A DNA stretch of 64,000 nt from Nocardia amamiensis NBRC 102102 (GTDB lineage Bacteria; Actinomycetota; Actinomycetes; Mycobacteriales; Mycobacteriaceae): assembly GCF_001612745.1 (NCBI RefSeq), contig NZ_BDBA01000023.1, positions 1 to 64,000 of the forward strand, in the 5' to 3' direction. The notes under the pieces are model-generated. The model saw nothing but the letters and a program-made list of their open reading frames with translations. It was not told the DNA's origin and ran no database searches. Of the stretch, positions 52,769 to 62,283 are shown piece after piece (positions within the stretch are counted from its first letter, which is position 1; each line of letters begins with the position of its first letter). The position numbers and the translations under genes are program-made.

Positions 52769-53182
52769 ATGGCCATCGCGGCATTGATCACCTGGCTGCT
52801 GACCGCGGCGGGCGGTTTCGTCCTGCTCGCCACCTGGATCTCGAAAGGTGCTACCCGTCAACCCGGCACGACCCAGCTGCCGCCGCCGGTCGTCTTCGGT
52901 CACTTCATCCTCGCCGTCGCCGGTTTGATCGTCTGGCTCATCTATCTCTTCGCCGACGAAGTCGCGCTCGCGTGGACGGCGTTCATCCTCCTTCTGCCCG
53001 TGGCCTTGTTGGGCTTGTTCATGTTCGCCCGCTGGCTGCCCGGATACCGTGCACGGGCCACATCCGGCACGCCGGAGACCGCCGAGAGCCACTTTCCCGT
53101 TGCGGTCGTCGCGGGTCACGGCGTATTCGCGGTCACGACCGTGGTTTTGGTGTTGCTGACGGCTCTCGGGGTCGGTGCGTGA
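52769..53182 (+). CDS. Four-helix membrane protein, unknown function
   Basis: A 137-residue protein with four hydrophobic helices (about 2-24, 42-63, 67-88, 110-134) and a short extracytoplasmic-type loop, GATRQPGTTQLPP. GAAAGGAA precedes the ATG. It forms a pair with the DUF2231 gene. No named family was recognised. It converges on a secreted carboxylesterase gene with 26 nt between stops. Confidence 0.7.
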   Translation: MAIAALITWLLTAAGGFVLLATWISKGATRQPGTTQLPPPVVFGHFILAVAGLIVWLIYLFADEVALAWTAFILLLPVALLGLFMFARWLPGYRARATSGTPETAESHFPVAVVAGHGVFAVTTVVLVLLTALGVGA

Positions 53183-53208
53183 TCGACCGCCGATCCCGTG
53201 CCCCGGAG

Positions 53209-54813
53209 TCAGCCCGGAAGCTGGGACCAGAAGCCGCACCTGTGCCTGGCGGCGAAGTCGTGGGACATGGTGCTGCCGGTCGCGCGCATGAGCAGCACCG
53301 CACCGTCGGCTTGATCACCGGATTCGGGCCAAGCAGACCATTCGGGTAAACCGGGTCCGTTCGGGTCGCCGGTGTGGGCGAAGGTGGTCCACCATCGCTG
53401 CATCTGCCGGGCGAAGGCATCGGACGCCCCGGTCCACGGGATCGGCACGCCCATCAGACCGGTGAACAGGTAGGGCAGTTCGGCGGAATGGAAGGCGCCC
53501 GGCAGCACCGGATTGGCGTCGCCGAATGGCGCCTGGTCGAATTCGTACTGCCACAGGGGATGTCCGGTATCGCGGGCCACGCGGCTGGTGAAGAGTGCCG
53601 GGCAGGCGAACAGTCCGTCGGTGATGACCGCGGATTGAGCGGCCGCGGGTGCGGGATAGCGATCGAGGGGGTATTCGGCGAGTACTCGATCGGCGTAGGG
53701 GCCGAATTGCTGGCGGACGTAGCGTTCGTAGCTTGCGGCATCCGGGGCATGACCGCGCGCGTAGTCGGATTCGGCGACGAACAACGCCCCTTCATCGCCG
53801 TTGCTTCCGATGATCAGGGGTATCTTTCGGTCGTCCACTTCCAGGGCGACGTCGAGCGTGCGCGTGACGACGACACCGTCGATGCTGGGCACCCAGATGG
53901 GCACCGGCCCGTCGAATTGGACGGTCGGCGAATCGAGGAGTTTCGCGGCGGGCAGCGTCCGCAAACACGCCAATTGGGTCGCGGGATCACCGCATCCGAC
54001 GCTTTCGGCATAGCGCTGCGAGCGCGTGAAGGCATCCGCACGGGTGCCGGGGACCAAGGGCGACTGTGCGCAGGATCCGCTTTGGACGATGGCCTTGTGG
54101 TAAAGGCCGTCGGAGCCGGGTGCGGCCAAGTGTGTGCAGACGCTTCCGCCACCGGCCGATTCACCGAAGATCGTGACGTTGCCGGGATCGCCACCGAAGG
54201 CGGAGGCGTTGTCGTGCACCCACCGCAGGGCGGCTTGCTGGTCCTGGATGCCCACTGTGCCGGTGGCTCCATCCGACTCCGCGGCCAGTTCGGGTAACGA
54301 CATGAATCCGAAGGGCCCGAGACGGTAATTGGGCACAGCAACGATGACGCCGCCTTCGGCGACCATTCTGGAGGGGGCGTCGTATTGGCTGTTGGAACCG
54401 GTGACGTAGCCGCCACCGTGGAAGAACACCATGACCGGCAGATTCCTGTCGCGTGCGTCCTCGGGCACGTACAGGTCGATGGTCAGGCAGTCTTCGCTGG
54501 TCGGCCCGGTCGGCGGTGTGCCGGGCAGATATCCGTTCTGCGGGCACAGCGGACCGTGGTCGAGGGCAGGCCGGACGCTCGGCCAGGGTGCCGGGGGCCG
54601 AGGTGCACGGAACCGCGCGTCGCCGCCGGTGGGTGCGGCAAACGGGATACCCAGATACTTGACGACTCCCTCCGCCGCGAACCCGGAGATCTCGCCGCCG
54701 GTCACGACCACGGTGGGTGGCGCCGACGCGCTCGCGGGAGCGGGTGCAACCGCGCACGAGAGGCCGATTACCGCGATCCCCGAGATCGCGGATCGCTTGA
54801 TCGAGCGAATCAT
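53209..54813 (-). CDS. Secreted type B carboxylesterase
   Basis: A 534-residue carboxylesterase/lipase. A Sec signal peptide of about 30 residues ends in PASASA. VMVFFHGGGYVTGS is the oxyanion hole, IFGESAGGGSV the catalytic Ser elbow, GSNGDEGALF the acidic member, and FHSAELPYLF the His. EDCLTIDLYVPE and KYLGIPFAAPTGGDARF are family motifs. It would hydrolyse esters outside the membrane. CGGAGG lies upstream of ATG. The gene stands alone between the membrane-protein pair and the PKS operon; its 5' gap to the PKS stop is 294 nt. Confidence 0.92.
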   Translation of the reverse strand: MIRSIKRSAISGIAVIGLSCAVAPAPASASAPPTVVVTGGEISGFAAEGVVKYLGIPFAAPTGGDARFRAPRPPAPWPSVRPALDHGPLCPQNGYLPGTPPTGPTSEDCLTIDLYVPEDARDRNLPVMVFFHGGGYVTGSNSQYDAPSRMVAEGGVIVAVPNYRLGPFGFMSLPELAAESDGATGTVGIQDQQAALRWVHDNASAFGGDPGNVTIFGESAGGGSVCTHLAAPGSDGLYHKAIVQSGSCAQSPLVPGTRADAFTRSQRYAESVGCGDPATQLACLRTLPAAKLLDSPTVQFDGPVPIWVPSIDGVVVTRTLDVALEVDDRKIPLIIGSNGDEGALFVAESDYARGHAPDAASYERYVRQQFGPYADRVLAEYPLDRYPAPAAAQSAVITDGLFACPALFTSRVARDTGHPLWQYEFDQAPFGDANPVLPGAFHSAELPYLFTGLMGVPIPWTGASDAFARQMQRWWTTFAHTGDPNGPGLPEWSAWPESGDQADGAVLLMRATGSTMSHDFAARHRCGFWSQLPG

Positions 54814-55107
54814 TGCTGCCGGGTACCTCCGATGCGGTCGCTACGGTCGGCAGCAGCGACCTTCATCAGGCGCCCACACCCGAGGCAACGACGTCGGCGA
54901 TCGGGTCAGCCGCAGCGCGGACAAACGGTCCGACAGGACCGGATGGGCTGCGGCCAGCATGATCCGCCCTCATCGCCCGCGGCCATCAGCCCAACCACAA
55001 GCCCTCGGCCAGCCAGGCGCATGGCATCTCCGACAGATGCTACAGCGGGCCCAGCGCGTCGACGCGCACCGCGCAAGCTCGGCGATACTCGCGGCCGACG
55101 CCGCCGA

Positions 55108-58100
55108 TCAACTCTCCGAAACCAGGGAGAGTTCCTCGGCGAGGATCTTGACGGTGTCGCGAATCTGGTCTTCGGTATGACAGGCGGTGACGAAGAACCG
55201 AAGGCGCGCAAGGTCTTCCGGTACCGCCGGATACAGGATCGGGTTGACGTTGACGCCTCGGCGCAGCAGTGCGTTGGACAGCTTCAGCGTTTTCAGCGAG
55301 TCGCCCACGATGCACGGAATGATCGGTGTGTCGTGGCTGTCGCCCGTGTCGATCCCCGCTTCGCGGGCCAGGCGCAGGAACAGCCGGGCGTTGCGCCGCA
55401 GACGTTCGAGCGGCTCGCGATCGGCTCGCAGCTGCCGGATCGCCGCCGCCGAGGCGGCCGCGTTCATCGGCGTCATACCGACGCTGTAGACGAATCCGGG
55501 CGTCGTGTATTTCAAGAAGCGGATCAGCTCCGCACTGCCCGCGACGTAGCCTCCGCAGCCGGCGAGCGCCTTCGACATGGTGCCGGACCACAGTTCGACA
55601 TCGTCGCGATCGACATCGAAGTACTCGCCGATTCCGCCACCGCCTTCGCCCAGCACGCCGACGCTGTGTGCCTCGTCGATCATCAGCAGCGCCTTGTGCT
55701 TCTTCTTGATCGCGATGATCGCGGGCAGATCGGGAATATCGCCGTCCTGGCTGTACACGCCCTCGATCAGGATCAGCACCCGCCGGTACTGATGCCGGAT
55801 CTCGGTGAGCAGCCGGTCGAGCGCGGCGTGGTCGTTGTGCGGGAACGGCCGCCGCGTCGCGCCCGACAGCTTGCAGCCTTGCAGGATGCTGTCGTGCGCC
55901 AACGCGTCGTGGATCACGAGGTCTTCCGGTCCCACCAGGTGGCCGATGATCGTGACGTTGGTGGAGTGGCCGCCTACGAGCGCGATGGCGTCCTCGGTGC
56001 CGAGCAGGGTGGCGAGTTCGGCCTCCAACTCGCGGTGGACCGGCTTCTCGCCGGAGAGTATCCGGCTGGCCGAGCACGAACTGCCGTAGCGCGCCACGGC
56101 GTCCTGGACCGCCGCGACGACGGCCGGATGGCCGGACAGACCCAGGTAGTTGTAGCTGGAGAAATTGATCACCGGTTCCCCGTCGATCACCGAGGTGTCT
56201 CGGGTGACCCCGTCGTTGACAAGGAAGTAGGGATTGGACAGACCGAGGGCTTCCGCGCCGGAAAGCCGGTCGGCGATCGCCTTCACCTCCGCGAAGTCGG
56301 CGATCCGGTACTCCGCCTCGACGGCGGCGGGCCTGGGTTCGGACGCGCTCGCAGCCGTCGCGCCCGGGCGCACGGCGGGCGCGCCGGAACCGGGTCCGCC
56401 GACCTGGCCGATGACGTAACCGATCACGTCGCCGAGCGTCGTCGTCCGCGTGAACCAGGTGGGGTCGATGCTCAGTCCGGGCAGCTTGCGGATGAGTCCG
56501 GCGAACAGGTCGGTCAGCATCAGCGAATCGAATCCGAGGTCGTCGCTGAGTGTTTGCGCGTCGCGGAGTCGATCGACGGGGAATCCGCTCACCCTGGACA
56601 GTTCCGCGCGGACCACACCGGCGGCCGCGTCCGGGGCGAGGGCCGTAGGCCCCGGGGCCGTCTGCGGGGCGACCGACTGCGGCGCCGCCATCGCTGGCAC
56701 GGCCGCTTGCGACGCGACACTGTTCCCCGTGCCTGCCACCAGGCTCGCTAGCACCGCGTTCTGCTCGCGGAAGAATGAAATCACTTGGTCCATGGTGGTT
56801 TCCTCGGTGTGGGCGGAAGTCGAAGGGAGGGTGGGGGGTTCGACCCAGAACCGGTGCTCGGTGGAGAACTCGTACACCGGCAGGCGACGGCGCACGCGGT
56901 GTGCCGGTTCATAGAGCTCGTCCCAGTTCGGGTCGAATCCGTCGCGGTACAGCGCGGCCAGTGTCTCGGCCAATTCGTTGCCCGTCGCGGCGGGCCCCGG
57001 ACTGGGTACCAGGCAGCGCGCTGCCAGATCGGGACGAATCCGGCCGACCAGAGCGGCGAGCACGCGGCGCGGACCGACTTCGATCACGTGCGTGGGACCG
57101 GTTCCGAGAGCGGCCTCGACAGCATCGCCGAAGCGGACCGTGGCGCGAACGTGTTCGGTCCAATAGGCGGCGTCCATCGCCTCGTGTTCGTCGAGCAGGC
57201 GGCCGTGCACGGTCGAGTAGATCGGAAGAACCGGAGCACGATAGGTGCATTCGCGGGCGACCGCCTCGAACTGCTCCAGCATCGGCGCCATCAGCGGACT
57301 GTGGAATGCGTGGGAGACGTTGAGCTCCTTGGTGCTCACCGCACGCGCGGCGAGCGCGTCCCGAATCCGGCCCAGCGCCGTGGCCGCACCGGAGAGCACG
57401 AGCTCTCCGGGTCCGTTGACGGCGGCGAGCGCGACCTCCGGTTCGCCCGCGAGCAGCTCGGCGATCTGTTCGGTGCCCGCGCGCACGGCGAGCATCGCGC
57501 CGTTGTCCGGCAGCTGTTGCATCAGCGCGCCGCGCGCGACAACCAGTCGGCAGGCGTCGTCCAGGTCGAATACCCCGGCCACCGCGGCGGCCGCGAATTC
57601 GCCGATGCTGTGACCGATCAGCCAGGCGGGCCGGACGCCGGCGTCGGCAAACGACTTGGCGAGCGCGTACTCCATCGCGAAGATCGCCGGTTGCGCGAGT
57701 TCGGTCCTGTCGATGTCAATGCGCGACCGCTCACTCCATCGCTGAGTGTCGATGCGCGACCGCTCGCTCCATCGCTGAGTGTCGATGCCCGACCGCTCAC
57801 TCCATCGCTGAGTGTCGATGCCCGACCGCTCACTCCATCGCTGAGTGTCGCCGCTCCGGTCGAGCAGCAGATCGCGCACCGAACGGCCGAGGTGGGCCGT
57901 CATGGCGTGGTCGACCACCGCGAGGGCACGCCGGAACAATGGGCTCGCCGCGTCCAACGCCCTGGCCATTCCCGCGAATTGCGAGCCTTGGCCGGTGAAC
58001 ATCCAGCCGACGTTGATCGCTTGCGCGACACCGCATTCCAGGTCGCCACGCAAACGTGCGATCGCGTCGTCGCGGTCGGCGGCGACGATCGCGAGCCGGT

Positions 58101-59535
58101 GTGCGCCCGACGCCTTGGCGCGATTGCTCGTCCAGCAGAGCTGTGCGAAGTGATCCGGCGGCACCGCTGCCAACGACTCGGCCAAGCGATGCGCGTTGCG
58201 CCGCAGCCCTGCCGCGTCGTTCGACGACAGGGTGAGCACGCCGCCGCCGGACAACGAGGGAGATTCCGTCTCGGGTGCGCTACCGAGCACGATGTGGGCA
58301 TTCGTGCCACCGATGCCGAAGCTGCTGACACCGCCGTACGCGGGCCGCTCCAGCGACATCGGTTCGGCGAGCAGTCGCAGGCCGTGCTGCGCCATCCGCA
58401 GCCGCGGGTTCTCCTGGTCGGCGAACCTCGACGGCGGAACCACACCGTGGTGCAGCGCGAGTGCGACCTTGATCAAGCCCGCGACGCCGGCAGCGCCCTC
58501 GGTGTGGCCGAGATTGCCTTTGATCGAACCGATTCCGCAGGGACGCACCCGGTTCTTCCCGTGCAACTGCCCCAGCGCCTTGACTTCGATCATGTCGCCG
58601 AGCACGGTGCCGGTGCCGTGCGCCTCGAGGAAATCGACGTCCTCGGGCCGGACCGCGGCCCGATCGCACGCCGCACCGATCACCTGCTGCTGTGCCCAGC
58701 GGTTCGGTGCGGTGATGCCGTTGCTTCGCCCGTCGGAGTTGACCGCGCTGCCCTTGATCACCGCGTAGATCGGCAGGCCGGCGGCCTGCGCGTCGGCGAG
58801 CGGCCGCAGCACGAGCACGGCTACCCCCTCGCCGCGCACGATTCCGTCGGCGTTGCCGCTGAACGGTTTGCACCGCGCGTCCGGCGCGGAGAGCCCTGCC
58901 TGGGTGTAGAACACACCGACGGCCGGGGTGAGCACGAGATTGACGCCACCGGCGATCGCCTGGTCGCATTCCCCGGAAGCCAATGCCGCGCAGGCGAGAT
59001 GGATCGCCACCAGCGAGGACGAGCAGGCAGTGTCGACCGCGATGCTCGGCCCCTTCAGGTCGAACTGGTAGGACAGCCGGTTGGCGGTCATGAAGTACCC
59101 GTTGCCCGAGCCGTGCTGCGGCGTGATCGCGGCATAGTCGCTCATCTGCAGGTTGGCCCATTCGTTGGCCATCACCCCGACGAAGACCCCGGTCCGCGAG
59201 CCGGCCTCGCCGCGAGGGTCGAGGGTGGCATCCTCGAAGGCCCGCCAGGTGGCCTGCAACAGCAACCGCTGTTGCGGGTCCATCGCCTCGGCCTCGCGCG
59301 GAGTGATGCCGAAGAACTCGTCGTCGAACGCATCGGCATTGTCGATGAAGCCGCCGCTGCGGGTGTTGATCGTGCCGGGCGCACCGGCCGGGTCATGGAA
59401 GTCGTCGGCGTTCCAGCGGTTCGCCGGAACCTCGGTGATCACGTCGCGTCCGTCGATCAGCAGCTGCCACAGCGCTGCCGGATCGGGTGCCTGCGGGAAT
59501 CGGCAGTCGAGGCCGACGATGGCGATGTCGGTCAT
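55108..59535 (-). CDS. Type I PKS module fused to alpha-oxoamine synthase (KS-AT-ACP-OAS)
   Basis: A 1475-residue megaenzyme. KS (1-430) has Cys171 in VDTACSSS, His306 in EAHGTGT and His344 in NLGHTEG. AT (508-830) has GHSIGE with Ser643 and HAFH (742-745), predicting malonyl-CoA. ACP (about 970-1045) has Ser1004 in LGFDSLM. The PLP-dependent alpha-oxoamine synthase domain (1077-1475) has the VGGHSTN and DEAHSVG motifs and Lys1322 in GTMSKALAG. No reductive domains. The module should extend an acyl chain by one malonate and release the beta-ketoacyl group by decarboxylative condensation with an amino acid. ATG 59535 overlaps the ACP gene stop. The AT carries an 11-residue tandem repeat at 563-606. 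Confidence 0.92.
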   Translation of the reverse strand: MTDIAIVGLDCRFPQAPDPAALWQLLIDGRDVITEVPANRWNADDFHDPAGAPGTINTRSGGFIDNADAFDDEFFGITPREAEAMDPQQRLLLQATWRAFEDATLDPRGEAGSRTGVFVGVMANEWANLQMSDYAAITPQHGSGNGYFMTANRLSYQFDLKGPSIAVDTACSSSLVAIHLACAALASGECDQAIAGGVNLVLTPAVGVFYTQAGLSAPDARCKPFSGNADGIVRGEGVAVLVLRPLADAQAAGLPIYAVIKGSAVNSDGRSNGITAPNRWAQQQVIGAACDRAAVRPEDVDFLEAHGTGTVLGDMIEVKALGQLHGKNRVRPCGIGSIKGNLGHTEGAAGVAGLIKVALALHHGVVPPSRFADQENPRLRMAQHGLRLLAEPMSLERPAYGGVSSFGIGGTNAHIVLGSAPETESPSLSGGGVLTLSSNDAAGLRRNAHRLAESLAAVPPDHFAQLCWTSNRAKASGAHRLAIVAADRDDAIARLRGDLECGVAQAINVGWMFTGQGSQFAGMARALDAASPLFRRALAVVDHAMTAHLGRSVRDLLLDRSGDTQRWSERSGIDTQRWSERSGIDTQRWSERSRIDTQRWSERSRIDIDRTELAQPAIFAMEYALAKSFADAGVRPAWLIGHSIGEFAAAAVAGVFDLDDACRLVVARGALMQQLPDNGAMLAVRAGTEQIAELLAGEPEVALAAVNGPGELVLSGAATALGRIRDALAARAVSTKELNVSHAFHSPLMAPMLEQFEAVARECTYRAPVLPIYSTVHGRLLDEHEAMDAAYWTEHVRATVRFGDAVEAALGTGPTHVIEVGPRRVLAALVGRIRPDLAARCLVPSPGPAATGNELAETLAALYRDGFDPNWDELYEPAHRVRRRLPVYEFSTEHRFWVEPPTLPSTSAHTEETTMDQVISFFREQNAVLASLVAGTGNSVASQAAVPAMAAPQSVAPQTAPGPTALAPDAAAGVVRAELSRVSGFPVDRLRDAQTLSDDLGFDSLMLTDLFAGLIRKLPGLSIDPTWFTRTTTLGDVIGYVIGQVGGPGSGAPAVRPGATAASASEPRPAAVEAEYRIADFAEVKAIADRLSGAEALGLSNPYFLVNDGVTRDTSVIDGEPVINFSSYNYLGLSGHPAVVAAVQDAVARYGSSCSASRILSGEKPVHRELEAELATLLGTEDAIALVGGHSTNVTIIGHLVGPEDLVIHDALAHDSILQGCKLSGATRRPFPHNDHAALDRLLTEIRHQYRRVLILIEGVYSQDGDIPDLPAIIAIKKKHKALLMIDEAHSVGVLGEGGGGIGEYFDVDRDDVELWSGTMSKALAGCGGYVAGSAELIRFLKYTTPGFVYSVGMTPMNAAASAAAIRQLRADREPLERLRRNARLFLRLAREAGIDTGDSHDTPIIPCIVGDSLKTLKLSNALLRRGVNVNPILYPAVPEDLARLRFFVTACHTEDQIRDTVKILAEELSLVSES
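57718..57849. repeat. Four-copy 33-bp minisatellite inside the PKS AT domain
   Basis: Four contiguous 33-bp units keep the PKS frame and encode DTQRWSERSGI twice and DTQRWSERSRI twice (residues 563-606). Copies differ by only a few bases, so the expansion is recent or homogenised. It lies in the AT between the RDLLLDRSG helix and the segment IDRTELAQPAIF, a place where ATs normally have a short loop. Confidence 0.92.
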
Positions 59536-59798
59536 GCGGCCAGGGCGAATTCGGCCGCGATATGAGCGGCGATGTCGGCGATGGTGGGGTATTCGAAGAC
59601 CAGAGTCGGATCCACTTCCAGCGACCACTGGTCCTCGATCTCGCCGCACAGGTTGACCGCCGACACGGAGTCCAGGCCGAGCTCGGCGAGCGGGACCGCG
59701 GGATCGATCTGGTGGGGTGCGCGTTCGGTGTAGTCGGCCACGCGCTCCACGAGCCAATCCTCGATGGTTGCCGGGCGGGTGACGGTGGTGCTGAACAT
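59532..59798 (-). CDS. Stand-alone acyl carrier protein of the PKS operon
   Basis: An 88-residue carrier protein. Ser44 in LGLDSVSAV is the phosphopantetheine site; FEYPTIADIAAHIA closes the fold as in PKS-type carriers. ATG 59798 is selected because GAGGAG lies 7 nt upstream; an upstream ATG at 59813 is less likely. The stop overlaps the PKS start by 4 nt, and the FAAL stop is 30 nt away. It probably receives the starter acyl group from the FAAL and hands it to the KS. Confidence 0.93.
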   Translation of the reverse strand: MFSTTVTRPATIEDWLVERVADYTERAPHQIDPAVPLAELGLDSVSAVNLCGEIEDQWSLEVDPTLVFEYPTIADIAAHIAAEFALAA

Positions 59799-59828
59799 GT
59801 TTCGGCTCCTCAACAGGGTATGGACGGG

Positions 59829-61493
59829 TCAGGCGGTCAGTGCTCGGCTCAGCGCCGGTTCCAGATCCTCGAGCAGGACGCTCTCGAGGCGCTCGGCGAG
59901 GAACGACTCCCGCATCGAGCTGCGCTGGACCTTGCCGCTGGTGGTGCGGTGCACCGATCGGGGTTCCAGGAGAACGACATTCGGTGCGGCGATGTCGAAT
60001 CCGCGAGCGACGGCGTTCTTGATCGCCGAGGACAGCTCGGCGAGCGTTGTGCCGCCTTGCAGGGCCGTCTTCACGCCCTGTAGCACGACGAGCCGCTCCC
60101 GGCCACCCGCGTCGACGGACACGGCCACACCGGCGGCGCCGAGCGCGGGGTGCAGATCGCGTACCAGGTCTTCGATGTCCTGGGGATAGATGTTGCGGCC
60201 GTTGATGATCAGCAGATCTTTGCTGCGGCCCGTGACGAACAGCTCGTCATCGTGCAGCAGTCCGAGATCGCCGGTACGCAGGAAAGGCCCCTCGGCGCCG
60301 ATATACGCGTCGAATGTTTCGCGGGTCGACTCGGCACGGTTCCAGTAGCCCGCCGCCACACTGTCTCCACGAATCCAGATCTCGCCGACCTCGTCCTCCG
60401 GAAGCTGCTGCCGCGTGTGCGGGTCGACGATGCGGATCTCCAGACCGGGTACCGCCCGACCGCAGCCGACAAGCCGGGTCGCGCGGCCGACGTCCAGGTA
60501 GACGGGCTCGGCGGCGATGGCTCCGGCGCTGGCCATCAGCGTCACCTCGGCCAGCCCGTAGGCAGGCCGCATCGCGGTGCGGCGCAGACCAGCGGGCGCG
60601 AAGCGCTCCAGCACCGCCGCGATCGTCTGTTCGCGAACCGGCTCGGCGCCGCTGAGCGCGACTTCGAGGGTGCTGAGGTCGAGTTCGGCCACCTGCTCAT
60701 CGGTCACCCGGCGAGCAATCAGGTCGTAGGCGAAGTTCGGTGCGGCGGTACAGGCGGCGCGGTAGGTGCTGATGGCCTGCAGCCAGCGCACCGGACGCTT
60801 GAGAAAGGTCGTCGGCGCCATGAAGACCAGGTTCGCTCCTACGTACAACGCCCCGAGCAGCGAGCCGATCAAGCCCATGTCGTGGAAGTGCGGAATCCAG
60901 CTGACTCCCGTACCGGCATCGTTCAGCCCGATCGAGGCGATGGCGGCTTCGTTGTGCATGAGGTTGCCGTGCGTCACGACGACGCCCTTAGGGGTACCCG
61001 TCGAGCCCGAGGTGTATTGGAGGAAGGCGATGGTTCCCGAGTCGATGCCGGGCATCCGCCAGTCGTCGGGGTCACCGAGCGGACCATCGGTCGCGGCGAC
61101 GATCTGGCTTGTCGCGTCCGCGACCAGCGGCTGGACGTCACTGGTGGTGAGGACCAGTTCCGCGCCGGAGTCGGCGATCACGCCGACCAACCGCTGGGTG
61201 CTGCGCTCGTCGTGCGGCAAAGGCGCGGGAACGGCGATCACGCCCGCGTACAAGCACCCGAGAAAGGCCCGCAGGAACGCCAGCCCGTCGTGGTAGAGGA
61301 GCACGACCGGCTGCGCCGATTCCGGACGGTCGGCCAGCCAGGCGGCGACAGCCCTGGCGTCGCGGTCGAGCTCGAGGTAGGTGACGACGTCCTCGGTGAG
61401 TTCTCGCCCGGCTTCCCGAAGGTAGGTGTAGGACCTGGTGTCCCCGTAATCGAAAATTTGCTGCCTTACGTGGTGAACGTAGCTCGGCTGCAT
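59829..61493 (-). CDS. Fatty acyl-AMP ligase (FAAL) of the PKS operon
   Basis: A 554-residue FAAL. LQYTSGSTGTPKGVVVTH (ATP loop), SWIPHFHDMGLIG (FAAL signature), RPAYGLAEVTLMAS, PFLRTGDLGLL, GRSKDLLIINGRNIYPQDIE and TTSGKVQRS with the catalytic Lys all occur in order. The N-terminus (YTYLREAGRELTEDVVTYLELD) matches PKS-associated FAALs. It heads the minus-strand operon and should activate a fatty acid starter for the adjacent ACP. AAGGAAC precedes the ATG. Confidence 0.94.
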   Translation of the reverse strand: MQPSYVHHVRQQIFDYGDTRSYTYLREAGRELTEDVVTYLELDRDARAVAAWLADRPESAQPVVLLYHDGLAFLRAFLGCLYAGVIAVPAPLPHDERSTQRLVGVIADSGAELVLTTSDVQPLVADATSQIVAATDGPLGDPDDWRMPGIDSGTIAFLQYTSGSTGTPKGVVVTHGNLMHNEAAIASIGLNDAGTGVSWIPHFHDMGLIGSLLGALYVGANLVFMAPTTFLKRPVRWLQAISTYRAACTAAPNFAYDLIARRVTDEQVAELDLSTLEVALSGAEPVREQTIAAVLERFAPAGLRRTAMRPAYGLAEVTLMASAGAIAAEPVYLDVGRATRLVGCGRAVPGLEIRIVDPHTRQQLPEDEVGEIWIRGDSVAAGYWNRAESTRETFDAYIGAEGPFLRTGDLGLLHDDELFVTGRSKDLLIINGRNIYPQDIEDLVRDLHPALGAAGVAVSVDAGGRERLVVLQGVKTALQGGTTLAELSSAIKNAVARGFDIAAPNVVLLEPRSVHRTTSGKVQRSSMRESFLAERLESVLLEDLEPALSRALTA

Positions 61494-61853
61494 CTCGTGG
61501 TTCCTTAGTAGCGGCGGCGTTGGTGTCGGCTACTACTGTCCGCCGTCTACAACCGCGCAACCAGGAACCTCAGGGATCGTCCAGCAAACCCCGGGTGGGC
61601 CTGATCCCACCCTTGGGTGTGTAGTCTGCGCGCGTCACGTCGCCGGGCCGTCATCGCGCTGAGCACTCTTAGTTGCTTAGCGAAAGCACTTCTCGTCGCA
61701 TGACGCGGATCTCGCACCGGCGAAGAACAAAGACCCAGCGCTGCTCGACTGAGCATCCACGGTTCGGGAAGCCCACCCTCGCCGCGGCCGAGCACGACGA
61801 AAGCCTGCTCTAGAGAGGCTGCGGATTCCGGACGCCGCGGTACCGGACAATGC
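61494..61853. other. Promoter region of the FAAL-PKS operon, no gene seen
   Basis: No coding frame with support. It includes a 7-bp hairpin, GGGTGGG-CCTGAT-CCCACCC, at 61593-61612, about 100 nt upstream of the FAAL start. It could end a transcript from the left-reading gene at 61854 or act in leader regulation. Confidence 0.5.
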
Positions 61854-62204
61854 TCAGTGCGGCGGCCGCTCGACGGAGCGGAGGTCGGCGCCCGAGGCCG
61901 AGGCAATGGCGAGAGCCAGACAGCGCAACTCGCCGGGGATCAGCACCGCTCGAATGGTGCCCTGGAAACACTCCAGCATGGACCCGTCCGACCACCGCAC
62001 GTCGTAGCGGTACCAGCAGCGTCCGTCGCTGCGACCACGCTGGATATCGCGTTCGGTCCGGACGGCCAGTTCCATCAGCGCGGCGGTGACCTGGCTCGGC
62101 CGGCCCGCGCTGGCGATCTTCCACCACGGCTGGCCGAAATACCCTGGCTCGGAGATCTCGACCAGGTACAGCAGAGGCATCCCCACAGCGTCGGAGGCGG
62201 TCAT
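61854..62204 (-). CDS. Hypothetical protein, 116 residues
   Basis: Not recognised. A soluble alpha/beta protein with LLYLVEISEPGYFGQPWWKIASAG, then a helix (PSQVTAALMELAVRTERDIQRG), a strand pair around CWYRYDVRWSDGSMLECFQG and IRAVLIPGELRCLALAIAS. Codon bias is GC-rich at third positions and the Trp/Tyr pattern looks like a genuine domain. No ribosome site of note before ATG 62204. It is 360 nt upstream of the FAAL operon in the same direction; linkage is unproven. Confidence 0.55.
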   Translation of the reverse strand: MTASDAVGMPLLYLVEISEPGYFGQPWWKIASAGRPSQVTAALMELAVRTERDIQRGRSDGRCWYRYDVRWSDGSMLECFQGTIRAVLIPGELRCLALAIASASGADLRSVERPPH

Positions 62205-62283
62205 ACCGCACAGACTGCATCAAATCGGACTGGACGAACAGGTGAAACGCCGAATGTGTGCTGAGCCGCGACATCTCTGATCG

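Noticed and set aside
57718..57849. CRISPR array
   Set aside because: The four 33-bp units are directly contiguous without spacers and keep an open reading frame, so this is a minisatellite.
56785..59565. 926-codon plus-strand frame opposite the PKS
   Set aside because: It mirrors the KS and AT regions, which have intact catalytic motifs on the minus strand. Its VDARPLTPSLS repeat is just the antisense of the minisatellite.
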